A stretch of 22,760 nt of DNA from Oscillospiraceae bacterium (GTDB lineage: Bacteria > Bacillota > Clostridia > Oscillospirales > Oscillospiraceae), in assembly GCA_017435245.1 (NCBI GenBank), contig JAFSFK010000163.1:1-22760 (forward strand), in the 5' to 3' direction. Positions within the stretch are counted from its first letter, which is position 1; each line of letters opens with the position of its first letter. Both the position numbers and the translations under genes were made by a program. Positions 15,062 to 22,590 of the stretch are shown here, piece by piece. Under the pieces are notes generated by a model. That model did no database searches. It was not told the origin of the DNA and was given only the letters and a program-made list of their open reading frames with translations.

Positions 15062-16341
15062 CTGAATTATTGGAACTATACGGTTCAATGGGCATCTCCC
15101 CTGCCGTATATGCATATGGCGAACAAACCATAGAAAAACTGAAGGAACGTTTTGAGGCAATTGATAAGATCGCAGAACACAATCAGGCAAAAGTGCTGTC
15201 TGCTATGCAGAAGAATAAGGTCAGCGCCGCCTGTTTTGCGGCAACCACCGGCTACGGCTACGACGATATGGGCCGTGACAATCTGGAGAAGGTCTATGCG
15301 GACGTATTCCACACTCAAGCCGCACTGGTTCGGCCGCAGATCACCTGCGGTACCCATGCGCTGACTGTCGCTCTGTCTGCAAACCTGCTTCCCGGTGATG
15401 AACTTCTCAGTCCCGTTGGACTGCCCTATGACACGCTGCAGGAGGTAATCGGCATCCGGAAAAGCCCCTGCTCTTTGGCTGAATACGGCGTGGCTTACCG
15501 TCAGGTAGACCTGCTGAAGGACGGCTCCTTTGATTATGCGGGAATCCGTGCCGCTATCAACGAAAAAACCAAGCTTGTGACCATCCAGCGTTCCAAAGGC
15601 TACGCCACCCGCCCCACTTTCTCCGTGAAGCAGATCGGTGAGCTGATCGCCTTCTGCAAGTCCATCAAGCCGGATGTTCTGGTGATGGTGGATAACTGCT
15701 ACGGTGAATTTGTGGAAACCATCGAACCTTCTGATGTAGGAGCAGATATGGTGGTAGGTTCTCTGATCAAGAATCCCGGCGGCGGACTTGCCCCCATCGG
15801 CGGCTATATCTGCGGCACGGAAGAGTGCGTCAGCCGATGCGCTTATCGGCTTTCCGCTCCCGGTCTGGGTCAGGAGGTTGGCGCCAATCTGGGCTTGATG
15901 CCCAGCCTGTACCAGGGCTTCTTCCTGGCTCCTACAGTGGTTGCAGGTGCTGAAAAAGGCGCTATCTTTGCGGCAAACCTGTATGAGCCTTTGGGCTTTA
16001 AGTGCGTTCCCAACGCCACAGAAAGCCGCCACGACATCATTCAGGCGGTGGAGCTGGGCAGTGAGGAGGGCATGATCGCCTTCTGCAAGGGTATCCAGGC
16101 CGCAGCGCCGGTGGATTCCTACGCCACTCCGATGCCCTGGGATATGCCAGGATATAATGACAAAGTAATTATGGCCGCAGGTGCTTTCGTTCAGGGCTCT
16201 TCCATTGAATTGTCCGCTGACGGCCCAATCCGTCCTCCTTACGCAGTCTACTTCCAGGGCGGTCTTACCTGGCAGCACGCAAAGCTGGGTATCCTGATGA
16301 GCCTGCAAAAAATGGTGGACGCCGGTCTTGTAAAAATTTAG
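15058..16341 (+). CDS. Methionine gamma-lyase family protein (PF06838, 'aluminium resistance protein')
   Basis: The 427-aa protein is a PLP enzyme of the Cys/Met-metabolism group found in many Firmicutes. The PLP lysine is K238 in GSLIKNPGGGLAPIGGY. The phosphate-binding region is CGTHALTVAL (97-106), and the pyridine-binding aspartate is D212 in MVDNCYGEFVE. The N-terminal block AAATTGYGYDDMGRDNLEKVYADVF is characteristic. Relatives were once annotated as aluminium resistance proteins; the true reaction is not settled, and elimination from a sulfur amino acid is the family expectation. Start overlaps the AbrB stop by 4 bp. The exporter gene follows after 13 bp, so the operon may regulate, degrade and export one metabolite (inference). 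Confidence 0.92.
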   Translation: MTELLELYGSMGISPAVYAYGEQTIEKLKERFEAIDKIAEHNQAKVLSAMQKNKVSAACFAATTGYGYDDMGRDNLEKVYADVFHTQAALVRPQITCGTHALTVALSANLLPGDELLSPVGLPYDTLQEVIGIRKSPCSLAEYGVAYRQVDLLKDGSFDYAGIRAAINEKTKLVTIQRSKGYATRPTFSVKQIGELIAFCKSIKPDVLVMVDNCYGEFVETIEPSDVGADMVVGSLIKNPGGGLAPIGGYICGTEECVSRCAYRLSAPGLGQEVGANLGLMPSLYQGFFLAPTVVAGAEKGAIFAANLYEPLGFKCVPNATESRHDIIQAVELGSEEGMIAFCKGIQAAAPVDSYATPMPWDMPGYNDKVIMAAGAFVQGSSIELSADGPIRPPYAVYFQGGLTWQHAKLGILMSLQKMVDAGLVKI

Positions 16342-16354
16342 GGAGGAAAATACT

Positions 16355-17281
16355 ATGTCTTGGTTATTCTTTTCCATCGCAACCGCCATTTTATGGGGCG
16401 CTGCAGAACTGTTCTACAAGAAGGGTGCGCAGCCGAATGAAAAATACTCCCACCTAAAGATATGCGTTTGGGTCGGCGTAGTGATGGGACTTCACGCTAT
16501 CTTTACCCTGCTGACACAGGACATCCACTACAATCCCATCAACCTGCTGGTCTACCTGCCTGTTTCCCTGTTCTACATCATCTCAATGGCATTCTCTTAT
16601 TTCGGAATGCGCTTCCTGGAGGAATCTATTTCCGACCCCATTGAGAACACAGCAGGTGTTATTTGCGTCCTTCTGTTTGCCGTGTTTATGGGCGATACCT
16701 TCTCCTGGCTCACTTGGGTCGCCGTTGGCGTGATCACTGTTGGTGTTGTGGGTGTCAGCTATATGGAAAACCACGGTGATACTAACAGAAAAAAGATCTA
16801 CGGCAAAAAACTGGCCATCATTTCTTTCTGTATGCCCTTCGTGTATGCCCTGTTGGATGCTTTCGGCACGTTCTTTGACGATGCCTTCTTCCTTGTGGAG
16901 GATATCGCAAACGCTCCTTTTGTGGATGTAACCGAAGAGACCATTGAAGCCGTTGCAAACACCAGCTATGAGCTGACCTTTGCGCTGTTTGCTTTGATCC
17001 TGTTCATCTTTATGAAAGCAAAAGGCGTTAAGTTTGGTTCCGTGCCCCAGCACAAGGACAAGATCCTGGCTGCCGTGTTCGAGACCGCCGGTCAGTTTAC
17101 TTACGTCTATGCCCTTGGCGGCGTGGATGCTGTTGCCGCTCCGATTCTTTCCTCCGTCTGCGTTGTTTCCCTGCTGCTCTCCCGTATTTTCCTGAAGGAA
17201 AAGCTTTCCTGGAAGACCTATGCATTCATTACCATTGTGATTATTGGCATCCTGTTGTTGGCGGTCAGCGAAGAACTCTAA
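16355..17281 (+). CDS. DMT-superfamily (EamA-like) transporter
   Basis: The 308-aa protein has about ten hydrophobic segments in two halves, as in EamA/DMT exporters of amino acids and related metabolites. It starts with WLFFSIATAILWGAAELFYKKGA, and the first half includes FLEESISDPIENTAGVICVLLFAVFMGD. The second half has ETAGQFTYVYALGGVDAVAAPILSSVCVVSLLLSRIFLKEKLSW, where the second EamA repeat normally falls. An acidic loop (about 187-207, FVDVTEETIEAVANTS) between the halves is longer than usual. GGGAGG lies about 8 nt before ATG 16355. It is last in the operon, with a terminator 10 bp after the stop. The substrate is unknown. Confidence 0.88.
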   Translation: MSWLFFSIATAILWGAAELFYKKGAQPNEKYSHLKICVWVGVVMGLHAIFTLLTQDIHYNPINLLVYLPVSLFYIISMAFSYFGMRFLEESISDPIENTAGVICVLLFAVFMGDTFSWLTWVAVGVITVGVVGVSYMENHGDTNRKKIYGKKLAIISFCMPFVYALLDAFGTFFDDAFFLVEDIANAPFVDVTEETIEAVANTSYELTFALFALILFIFMKAKGVKFGSVPQHKDKILAAVFETAGQFTYVYALGGVDAVAAPILSSVCVVSLLLSRIFLKEKLSWKTYAFITIVIIGILLLAVSEEL

Positions 17282-17291
17282 TCTTATATAA

Positions 17292-17323
17292 AAATCCCGA
17301 AGATCCGAGGATCTTCGGGATTT
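17292..17323. terminator. Bidirectional terminator between convergent genes
   Basis: Stem AAATCCCGAAGATC/GATCTTCGGGATTT (14 bp) with loop CGAG, flanked by A and T runs, between the exporter and the convergent YwaF-like gene. Confidence 0.92.
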
Positions 17324-17325
17324 AT

Positions 17326-18054
17326 TTATGCTTTCTTCAGTTTTCTACTCAGAATAATAGGCAGATACATTACGATCACAACACCGGCAATGATCACCGG
17401 GAAGCCAAGCAGGTGGCTGCCCCACATTTTCTCAAAAAACGCAAGAGGATTTCCTTCATCCGCACGCATCAGAAACATAAAATTGGTACCCAATAACAGA
17501 TTCAGACCATAAATAGGGATCGCCATCAGCACCAAAAAACCTAACGCTTTTGGTATATACTTCACACGCAGGTCCAGCTTTCCGTTAGCAGCTTGCATCA
17601 GCGGATACAGCACAAGCAGAATATGGACAACATTGCTGTGAATGTGATAAATATTTGCAATAGGCAGTGCTGTCCAGGTTGGGAACAGCAACGCTGCCAG
17701 TGCACCGGGAATGCAGACAAGATACAGGAAATTGTCCAGCATCCGGGACGGCTTCCACGCATGGACCATAATCAAGAAGATATTGATACCGCAGAGGTGG
17801 AAAGGAAGATATCCCCAGAGGAATCTGCCTGTCGCTACCTGCAGGAGGATCTTAAGCACCTCCATAACAAGCATCGACAGTGCAATGGTTTTTTTGAATA
17901 CGCTTCTGCCCCGATCGCTCATTTTTCTGAACCACACGCAGCAAATAATGACTGTGATGACGAATACCACCAGCCAGAAAAGGTGCAGACTGTCATAATG
18001 AGAGAATCCCATACCAGGTACAATGGTTTCCCCGGTATCCCAAAAGTACTCCAT
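17326..18054 (-). CDS. TIGR02206/YwaF-family integral membrane protein
   Basis: The 242-aa protein has about seven hydrophobic segments and the conserved LPFHLCGINIFL motif (about residues 83-94) of the YwaF/TIGR02206 (TMEM164-like) family. Function in bacteria is not established. Other family marks are a following HIHSNVVHILLVLYPLM segment and a GTNFMFLMRADEGNPL loop late in the protein. GAGGAT lies about 9 nt before ATG 18054, 4 bp after the GIY-YIG stop. It is the last gene of a three-gene unit that begins at 18819. Confidence 0.85.
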   Translation of the reverse strand: MEYFWDTGETIVPGMGFSHYDSLHLFWLVVFVITVIICCVWFRKMSDRGRSVFKKTIALSMLVMEVLKILLQVATGRFLWGYLPFHLCGINIFLIMVHAWKPSRMLDNFLYLVCIPGALAALLFPTWTALPIANIYHIHSNVVHILLVLYPLMQAANGKLDLRVKYIPKALGFLVLMAIPIYGLNLLLGTNFMFLMRADEGNPLAFFEKMWGSHLLGFPVIIAGVVIVMYLPIILSRKLKKA

Positions 18055-18058
18055 AGGT

Positions 18059-18313
18059 TTAATCCTCTTTCTGTATCAGTTTAATTTTATCATTGCGTTT
18101 TAAGTGCTTGATCTGGCACTCTCGTCGCAGCGCCACTGAGTGGTTTTCACAGCTTTCCTGATAACGCAGCGTCAACGGTCCTCTTCCACGGGTATACTTG
18201 GCACCCTTTCCGGATTCGTGAGCCTTAAGTCTGCGCTGCAGATCATCGGTGATCCCGGTATACAGCGTCCCGTCCCGGCACTCTAAAACATAAACGCACC
18301 ACTGCTTTTCCAT
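18059..18313 (-). CDS. GIY-YIG nuclease-fold protein (UPF0213/YhbQ type)
   Basis: The 84-aa protein is a minimal GIY-YIG domain. It shows WCVYVLECRDGTLYTGITDDLQRRLKAH (5-32), including the Y8 and Y18 positions, the RR pair at 27-28 and H32. It ends with LRRECQIKHLKRNDKIKLI, the helix typical of the UPF0213/YhbQ group. Members resemble the UvrC and Slx1 nuclease domain, but the cellular substrate of this small type is not firmly known. Start ATG 18313 has AGAGG at about 9 nt, overlapping the stop of the upstream gene. It is the middle gene of the three-gene unit. Confidence 0.93.
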   Translation of the reverse strand: MEKQWCVYVLECRDGTLYTGITDDLQRRLKAHESGKGAKYTRGRGPLTLRYQESCENHSVALRRECQIKHLKRNDKIKLIQKED

Positions 18314-18318
18314 CTAAG

Positions 18319-18819
18319 TTACCTCTTGTGCCACTTTTGTTCCGCAAGACTAAGCAGTTTATCCAGCAAAAGGAAGGTTACATTTCCCAGTAACAGCAGC
18401 GCAATCAATCCGGCAAGTCCAAATCCTACAAATTCATCGGTCACATTTTCAAGTCCAAACAGGCGCAGCAGGAAAGTATATAGCAAAACCACCGCACTGT
18501 TAAACAGCAGAAGCTTCCACAGCCAGGCAACCGGCCATTTTTCAAAAACAGGCTTCAGCATCGGATAATATCCAAGCAGCAAAAACACCGCTACAGCTTC
18601 CTTATCCGGCCCCATAAGCAAACTCAGCAGCGTAACAGCTGCATACCAGGTCCAAGCGATCCGCTTGCCGCAAAGTCGAAATACCGTGTACTGGACCAAT
18701 ATACACAGCATCGGACACACATAGGTCGCCAGCGGGATCATACCGCCCATACACATTATCACCAGTGCCGCAGCCGCAAGCATTCCACCCAAGGCAACGG
18801 ATTTTATTTTTGATGTCAT
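18319..18819 (-). CDS. Small polytopic membrane protein, function unknown
   Basis: I do not recognise the family. The 166-aa protein has about five hydrophobic segments: VALGGMLAAAALVIMCMG, ATYVCPMLCILVQYTVF, WTWYAAVTLLSLLMG, LLLFNSAVVLLYTFLLRLF and FGLAGLIALLLLGNVTFLLL. The overall look is like small substrate-binding (ECF S-type) or other integral proteins, without a decisive motif. The longer in-frame ATGs at 18864 and 18846 lie upstream of, or at, the transcription start predicted from the TATAAT at 18853-18858. ATG 18819, with AAGGA about 12 nt upstream, is therefore preferred. It leads an operon with the GIY-YIG and YwaF-like genes. Confidence 0.75.
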   Translation of the reverse strand: MTSKIKSVALGGMLAAAALVIMCMGGMIPLATYVCPMLCILVQYTVFRLCGKRIAWTWYAAVTLLSLLMGPDKEAVAVFLLLGYYPMLKPVFEKWPVAWLWKLLLFNSAVVLLYTFLLRLFGLENVTDEFVGFGLAGLIALLLLGNVTFLLLDKLLSLAEQKWHKR

Positions 18820-18852
18820 TACCGACCACGATCCTTCATTTTGCATAGGAAG

Positions 18853-18881
18853 ATTATACTCCATCCAGTTGGAAATAACAA
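18853..18881 (-). promoter_or_regulatory. Sigma-A promoter of the membrane protein/GIY-YIG/YwaF unit
   Basis: TTGTTA (18881-18876), 17-bp spacer, TATAAT (18858-18853) on the minus strand. The start of transcription would fall near 18846, which sets the start codon choice for the first gene. The MITE-like element begins 12 bp upstream of the -35 box. Confidence 0.8.
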
Positions 18882-18892
18882 TCCTTTTTATT

Positions 18893-19169
18893 GGCCGACA
18901 CTCCGCAAGGAATTATCGCCTGAAAAAGGCGTTTATTCGCACCATACTGCGTCAAAAATACTCGTAATACACAAAGTATTACTGCGCTTTTTTCCTTATC
19001 TGGCACAAATCTTCGTATTTTTCAGGTGCTTCGCAGTTTTGAAGTGGAAGTTTTTCGCATAAACAAATAACGAAATTCCCGGAATGCTGACGCATTTCGG
19101 AAAATTTTTATGCGGTTTAGGCGGAAAAAGAGCCGTTAAAAACCGATACTTCCTTGCGGAGTGTCGCCC
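18893..19169. mobile_element. MITE-like element with terminal inverted repeats
   Basis: This fills the only gap above 300 bp (18820-19223). The left end CGACACTCCGCAAGGAA (18896-18912) is repeated exactly, inverted, at 19150-19166. Beyond one mismatch, TATCG continues the match inward to give 22 of 23, and GGN adds two more matches outward. The ~275-bp interior has no transposase, only short frames. It contains hairpins: GTAATAC/GTATTAC (18964-18970/18976-18982) and GCATAAA/TTTATGC (19057-19063/19107-19113) enclosing GAATGC/GCATTT. Size, repeats and lack of coding suit a miniature inverted-repeat element. No clear target duplication is visible (at most a TT), so mobility is not proved. Confidence 0.65.
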
Positions 19170-19198
19170 TTGACACAGTTCTGATTTTCGGATATAGT
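19170..19198 (+). promoter_or_regulatory. Consensus promoter of the thioesterase operon
   Basis: TTGACA (19170-19175), 17-bp spacer, TATAGT (19193-19198), 26 bases before ATG 19224. The -35 box touches the right end of the MITE-like element. Confidence 0.88.
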
Positions 19199-19223
19199 GA
19201 AATCAAGAAAGGAGGCGGTTTTT

Positions 19224-19610
19224 ATGGAGATCGCAATTGGTATGAAGGGACAGGCAGAAAACCTTGTGGAGCGTGAGGACACTGCCCATGCGGTAGGCTC
19301 CGGTTCTCTGCTGGTCTATGCCACCCCCTGTATGGTAGCCTTGATGGAGGGTGCCGCCTGTGAAGCCATCGCAGAGGCGATGCCTGAGGATAAGACCTCT
19401 GTGGGAATTGAACTGAACATTTCCCATCTGGCTGCCACTCCGGTAGGAATGGACGTTCACGCCGTAGCTGAAGTCACTGCAGTAGACGGAAACATTATCA
19501 CCTTCCGCCTGGAGGCCTTTGATGAGGCAGGCAAGATCGGCGAAGGCACTCACAAACGGGCAATCGTCACCGCACAAAGATTCCTGGATAAGGTTTACAC
19601 CAAATTATAA
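19224..19610 (+). CDS. FlK-like hotdog-fold thioesterase
   Basis: The 128-aa protein resembles the fluoroacetyl-CoA thioesterase (FlK) group, which hydrolyses acyl-CoA thioesters. The catalytic triad pattern fits: T34 in VYATPCMVALME, E42 in the same helix and H68 in ELNISHLAATPVG. The T-to-E (8) and T-to-H (26) distances match those of FlK (Thr42, Glu50, His76). In gut Firmicutes such proteins more probably clear a normal acyl-CoA than fluoroacetyl-CoA (inference). AGGAGG lies 8 nt before ATG 19224; the longer in-frame ATG at 19197 lies within the promoter's -10 region and is rejected. The unknown gene at 19623 follows after 12 bp. Confidence 0.88.
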   Translation: MEIAIGMKGQAENLVEREDTAHAVGSGSLLVYATPCMVALMEGAACEAIAEAMPEDKTSVGIELNISHLAATPVGMDVHAVAEVTAVDGNIITFRLEAFDEAGKIGEGTHKRAIVTAQRFLDKVYTKL

Positions 19611-19622
19611 GGAGGTCTTAAA

Positions 19623-19940
19623 ATGGAAAGTTACAGCGCAATGATCCGTAATGCATTTGATATGGGGAGCATCCGGGATGCAAATGTGCTGTTTGAGACC
19701 TGCATCCGCAATGCATTTCCCACTTTCAATTTCCGTGGATTGGAGCTGATCCGCTTTTTGCGGCAGGATCAGTATATGGAAGGAAAAAGCTGGAATCACG
19801 TTTTTGAGATCCGGGCAGCCACACTGGAAAACACAAAGGTATGGGAAGTGGAATGCCGCCGTGTTTCTATGGGAAAAACCCCGGATAAACACGTATATCT
19901 GGATTATCTAACGTTAGGTTTTGTAAAATATAAGGAATAA
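19623..19940 (+). CDS. Hypothetical protein, 105 aa
   Basis: I do not recognise this protein. It is soluble, without signal peptide or membrane segments. The N-terminal half contains MIRNAFDMGSIRDANVLFETCIRNAFPTFNFRGLELIRF (about residues 7-45, probably helical). The C-terminal half looks like beta strands (HVFEIRAATLENTKVWEVECRRVSM). An ideal AAGGAGG site lies before ATG 19623, the frame is intact, and it shares a promoter with the thioesterase 12 bp upstream, so it is a real gene. A role linked to acyl-CoA turnover is only a guess from position. Confidence 0.75.
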   Translation: MESYSAMIRNAFDMGSIRDANVLFETCIRNAFPTFNFRGLELIRFLRQDQYMEGKSWNHVFEIRAATLENTKVWEVECRRVSMGKTPDKHVYLDYLTLGFVKYKE

Positions 19941-19941
19941 C

Positions 19942-19973
19942 AAATGCCTCGTACTTTAAAGTACGAGGCATTT
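19942..19973. terminator. Bidirectional terminator between the unknown gene and recR
   Basis: Perfect 13-bp stem AAATGCCTCGTAC/GTACGAGGCATTT around TTTAAA, with T-rich sequence on the plus side and A-rich on the other, between convergent units. Confidence 0.92.
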
Positions 19974-19976
19974 TTA

Positions 19977-20576
19977 TTACATTTCCTGTCTGCCTTCCAA
20001 CGCCCGGGAGAGGGTCACTTCGTCGGCATACTCCAGCTGGCTGCCCACAGGCACACCATAGGCAAGACGGGTCACCTTGACCTCCAGAGGCCGCAGCAGG
20101 CGGGAGATATACATTGCTGTAGCTTCACCCTCTGTATCAGGGTTCGTGGCCATAATGACCTCTCTGACCTGTGTGGATGCCACCCGGTTCAGCAGCTCCT
20201 TGATCTTGATATCATCCTGTGTCACATGGTTCAGCGGGGAGATCACACCGTGAAGCACATGATACACGCCGGAAAACTCCCGGCTGCGCTCCATTGCGAT
20301 CACATCCTTGGGATCGGCAACTACACAGATCACTCCCTGATCACGGGTATCGTCATCACAAATGGGGCAGATCTCACGGTCGGTCAGGTTCTGGCAAATC
20401 GGGCAGGTATGGACCGTTCGCTTCGCCTCCATTATCGCATCAGCAAAAGCTTGCGCCTCCTCCAAGGGAAGTCCAAGCACATAAAATGCCAACCGCTGGG
20501 CCGTCTTACCGCCGATTCCCGGCAGCATAGCAAACTGATCCGAAAGGTCCTGCAGCGCTGCGGGAAAGTACTGCAT
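19977..20576 (-). CDS. recR: Recombination mediator protein RecR
   Basis: RecR works with RecO and RecF to load RecA on gapped single-stranded DNA during repair. The 199-aa protein has the helix-hairpin-helix AMLPGIGGKTAQRLA (16-30). Its C4 zinc finger is C58, C61, C70, C73. The TOPRIM region includes ICVVADPKDVIAMERS (83-98) and later MATNPDTEGEATAMYI. Length is the family norm. AAGGAGG precedes ATG 20576. It follows ybaB by 9 bp in the conserved order dnaX, ybaB, recR and ends at a bidirectional terminator. Confidence 0.98.
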   Translation of the reverse strand: MQYFPAALQDLSDQFAMLPGIGGKTAQRLAFYVLGLPLEEAQAFADAIMEAKRTVHTCPICQNLTDREICPICDDDTRDQGVICVVADPKDVIAMERSREFSGVYHVLHGVISPLNHVTQDDIKIKELLNRVASTQVREVIMATNPDTEGEATAMYISRLLRPLEVKVTRLAYGVPVGSQLEYADEVTLSRALEGRQEM

Positions 20577-20585
20577 AGCGCCTCC

Positions 20586-20930
20586 TTAGAACAGACCGCC
20601 CAGATTCAGGCCGCCGGTCATACGGGACATATTGTTGGCCTTGTCGGCTTCTGCGTTGCGCAGCGCCTCATTAACCGCTGCGATCACCATATCCTGCAGC
20701 ATTTCCACATCGTCGGGATCCACTGCCTCAGGATCGATTGCCAAAGAAACGATTTCATTCTTGCCGTTCACTTCGGCCTTCACCACACCGCCGCCGGCAG
20801 ATGCGGTATAAGTCTTGTTTTCCAGTTCTTCCTGCATACGCATCATATCCTGCTGCATCTTCTGGACCTGCTTCATCATAGCAGCCTGATTCATTCCACC
20901 GGGCATACCCCGGAATCCACCCTTTGCCAT
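20586..20930 (-). CDS. YbaB/EbfC nucleoid-associated protein
   Basis: This 114-aa DNA-binding protein of the YbaB/EbfC family forms dimers and sits between dnaX and recR in most bacteria. The methionine- and glutamine-rich helix NQAAMMKQVQKMQQDMMRMQ (14-33) is typical, as are the VKAEVNGKNEIVSLAIDPEAVDPDD segment and the C-terminal glycine-rich tail ending in GGLNLGGLF. The AAGGAG site for ATG 20930 overlaps the dnaX stop (20943-20945), indicating coupling. Its exact role is not settled. Confidence 0.96.
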   Translation of the reverse strand: MAKGGFRGMPGGMNQAAMMKQVQKMQQDMMRMQEELENKTYTASAGGGVVKAEVNGKNEIVSLAIDPEAVDPDDVEMLQDMVIAAVNEALRNAEADKANNMSRMTGGLNLGGLF

Positions 20931-20942
20931 AGTGTATTCTCC

Positions 20943-22550
20943 TTAATTTTCCTTAATTTTAATAATATCGGAATGGGCTCTGCCAAACTGCAGAAGCTGT
21001 TCCATTTGTTCACGCTTTCCGCTGGGTGCTGACTGGTCGGCAACCTTTACACGGACGGGTCTCCCTAGCTTCGCCGATGCCTTACGGCCGACGATCTCAA
21101 GGATGTCCGGTTTGTTTATCATATCCTGGGTAAAAGTATTTTTGCAAACCAGGGTCAATACATCCCCCTGCAATACACCTTGCACAGGCGCATCCGCTGT
21201 GGCGGCAAAGAACCCAAAGGCCGGAGGCTTCAGTTCCTTGCGGATCTGGGATGCAAGGTCTGTCCAAAATCCCACAGGCGCTTCATTGATGGGCTGGACG
21301 GGCATTTCATTCTCATCCGGCGGTGCATCGCAGTCGTCCGGCATAGGCGGTCTGTCATCTTCATCCTCCGCCCGATCAGGTGCCGCAGCAACTGTAAAGC
21401 TTCCGGAACGGATCTGCTCCTCCAATCGGGTGAGCCGGGCATTGATGGCTTCTGCCTCCAGTACAAGCTCCGGCTGACACAGATTCATCACGCAAAGCTC
21501 CGCATCCATTCTTCTGCTGGAGCTTCTGGTAAAGCCTGCAGCGGTTTGCTGGATCAGATTCAGCATCCGTACCAGCTCTCCGGAAGAAAACCGCTTTGCA
21601 AGCTCCTGGACCTGATGGTCCGTCGCTACGCCGGAAAGCATACTGATCCCCTCTGCCGGTGCAGTTTTCATAACCATAAAATCACGGGTCAGGCAGGCCA
21701 TCTCATCCAGCAGCGCACCCATGTCCTTGCCTTCGGAATAGAAACGGTTCAAAAGCGACAGGGCCTTGGCTGTGTCGTGCTCAGCCACATATCCCATCAG
21801 CTCGCCGCACTGCTGAATGCCGGCAATGCCCAAACAGGCATACACCCGCTCCGCAGTCAGCTCGCCGGCCGTCGCAGATGCGCACTGGTCCAAAAGGCCC
21901 AATCCGTCACGCATACCACCATCAGCAAGACGGGCAAGAATCCGGGCAGCGGCTTCGTCCAGTTCGATATTCTCCTGATACGCAACATACTGCAGCCGGG
22001 ATGCGATATCCTCCTGACTGATCCTGCGAAAAGAAAAACGCTGACACCGGGACAAAATCGTGGCAGGAACTTTGTGAAGCTCCGTTGTTGCCAGAATAAA
22101 CAGCAGGTGCTCCGGGGGCTCCTCAATGATCTTCAGCAGCGCATTGAATGCCGAAATGGAGAGCATATGCACCTCATCGATGATGTACACACGCATCTTC
22201 ACCTGAGAAGGTGTATAAATGGCATCATCCCGCAGGTCACGGACATTATCTACACCATTATTGGAGGCTGCATCGATCTCCAGCACATCCATACAGGAGC
22301 CGTCATCAATACTGCGGCAAGCCTGACAGCAATTACAGGGATTCCCATCCTGCGGATTCTCACAGTTTACAGCCTTCGCCAGGATCTTGGCGGAGCTGGT
22401 CTTACCCGTTCCCCGGGAACCGGTGAACAGATAAGCGTGGCTCAGGCGACCGCTCTGCAACTGGGTTTTCAGGGTCTGGGTGACCGCCATCTGACCAACT
22501 ACGTCATCAAAGGTCTGGGGGCGGTATTTACGGTATAACGCCTGATACAT
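20943..22550 (-). CDS. dnaX: DNA polymerase III subunit gamma/tau
   Basis: DnaX is the motor of the clamp loader that places the sliding clamp on DNA and ties the replicase together. The 535-aa protein shows Walker A GSRGTGKTS (44-52). The zinc module spans about 63-78 (C63, C72, C75, C78 plus C74). Walker B is IIDEVHM (123-129), and the sensor-1/SRC segment ILSRCQRF (165-172). The C-terminal tau-like part (residues ~370 onward) is acidic and proline-rich before a final globular segment. AGGAGG lies 7 nt before ATG 22550. No slippery heptamer was noticed, so one product is expected. The gene follows the SRP RNA gene, as in many Firmicutes. Confidence 0.98.
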   Translation of the reverse strand: MYQALYRKYRPQTFDDVVGQMAVTQTLKTQLQSGRLSHAYLFTGSRGTGKTSSAKILAKAVNCENPQDGNPCNCCQACRSIDDGSCMDVLEIDAASNNGVDNVRDLRDDAIYTPSQVKMRVYIIDEVHMLSISAFNALLKIIEEPPEHLLFILATTELHKVPATILSRCQRFSFRRISQEDIASRLQYVAYQENIELDEAAARILARLADGGMRDGLGLLDQCASATAGELTAERVYACLGIAGIQQCGELMGYVAEHDTAKALSLLNRFYSEGKDMGALLDEMACLTRDFMVMKTAPAEGISMLSGVATDHQVQELAKRFSSGELVRMLNLIQQTAAGFTRSSSRRMDAELCVMNLCQPELVLEAEAINARLTRLEEQIRSGSFTVAAAPDRAEDEDDRPPMPDDCDAPPDENEMPVQPINEAPVGFWTDLASQIRKELKPPAFGFFAATADAPVQGVLQGDVLTLVCKNTFTQDMINKPDILEIVGRKASAKLGRPVRVKVADQSAPSGKREQMEQLLQFGRAHSDIIKIKEN

Positions 22551-22590
22551 TTCTGTTCACCTCCTACACAGAATATAACACATCCATCCT

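Noticed and set aside
15085-16389. Long minus-strand frame opposite the gamma-lyase-family gene
   Set aside because: A codon-bias shadow of a coupled operon on the plus strand, with no domain.
19944-22538. Long plus-strand frames opposite recR and dnaX
   Set aside because: Antisense shadows of highly conserved genes.
20943-22550. Programmed frameshift giving a short DnaX gamma form
   Set aside because: No A-rich slippery heptamer with a nearby stem was seen in the coding strand.
22551-22590. Separate promoter for dnaX between it and the SRP RNA
   Set aside because: A TATATT lies near the right place, but no convincing -35 box is found at 16-18 bp, so it was not listed.
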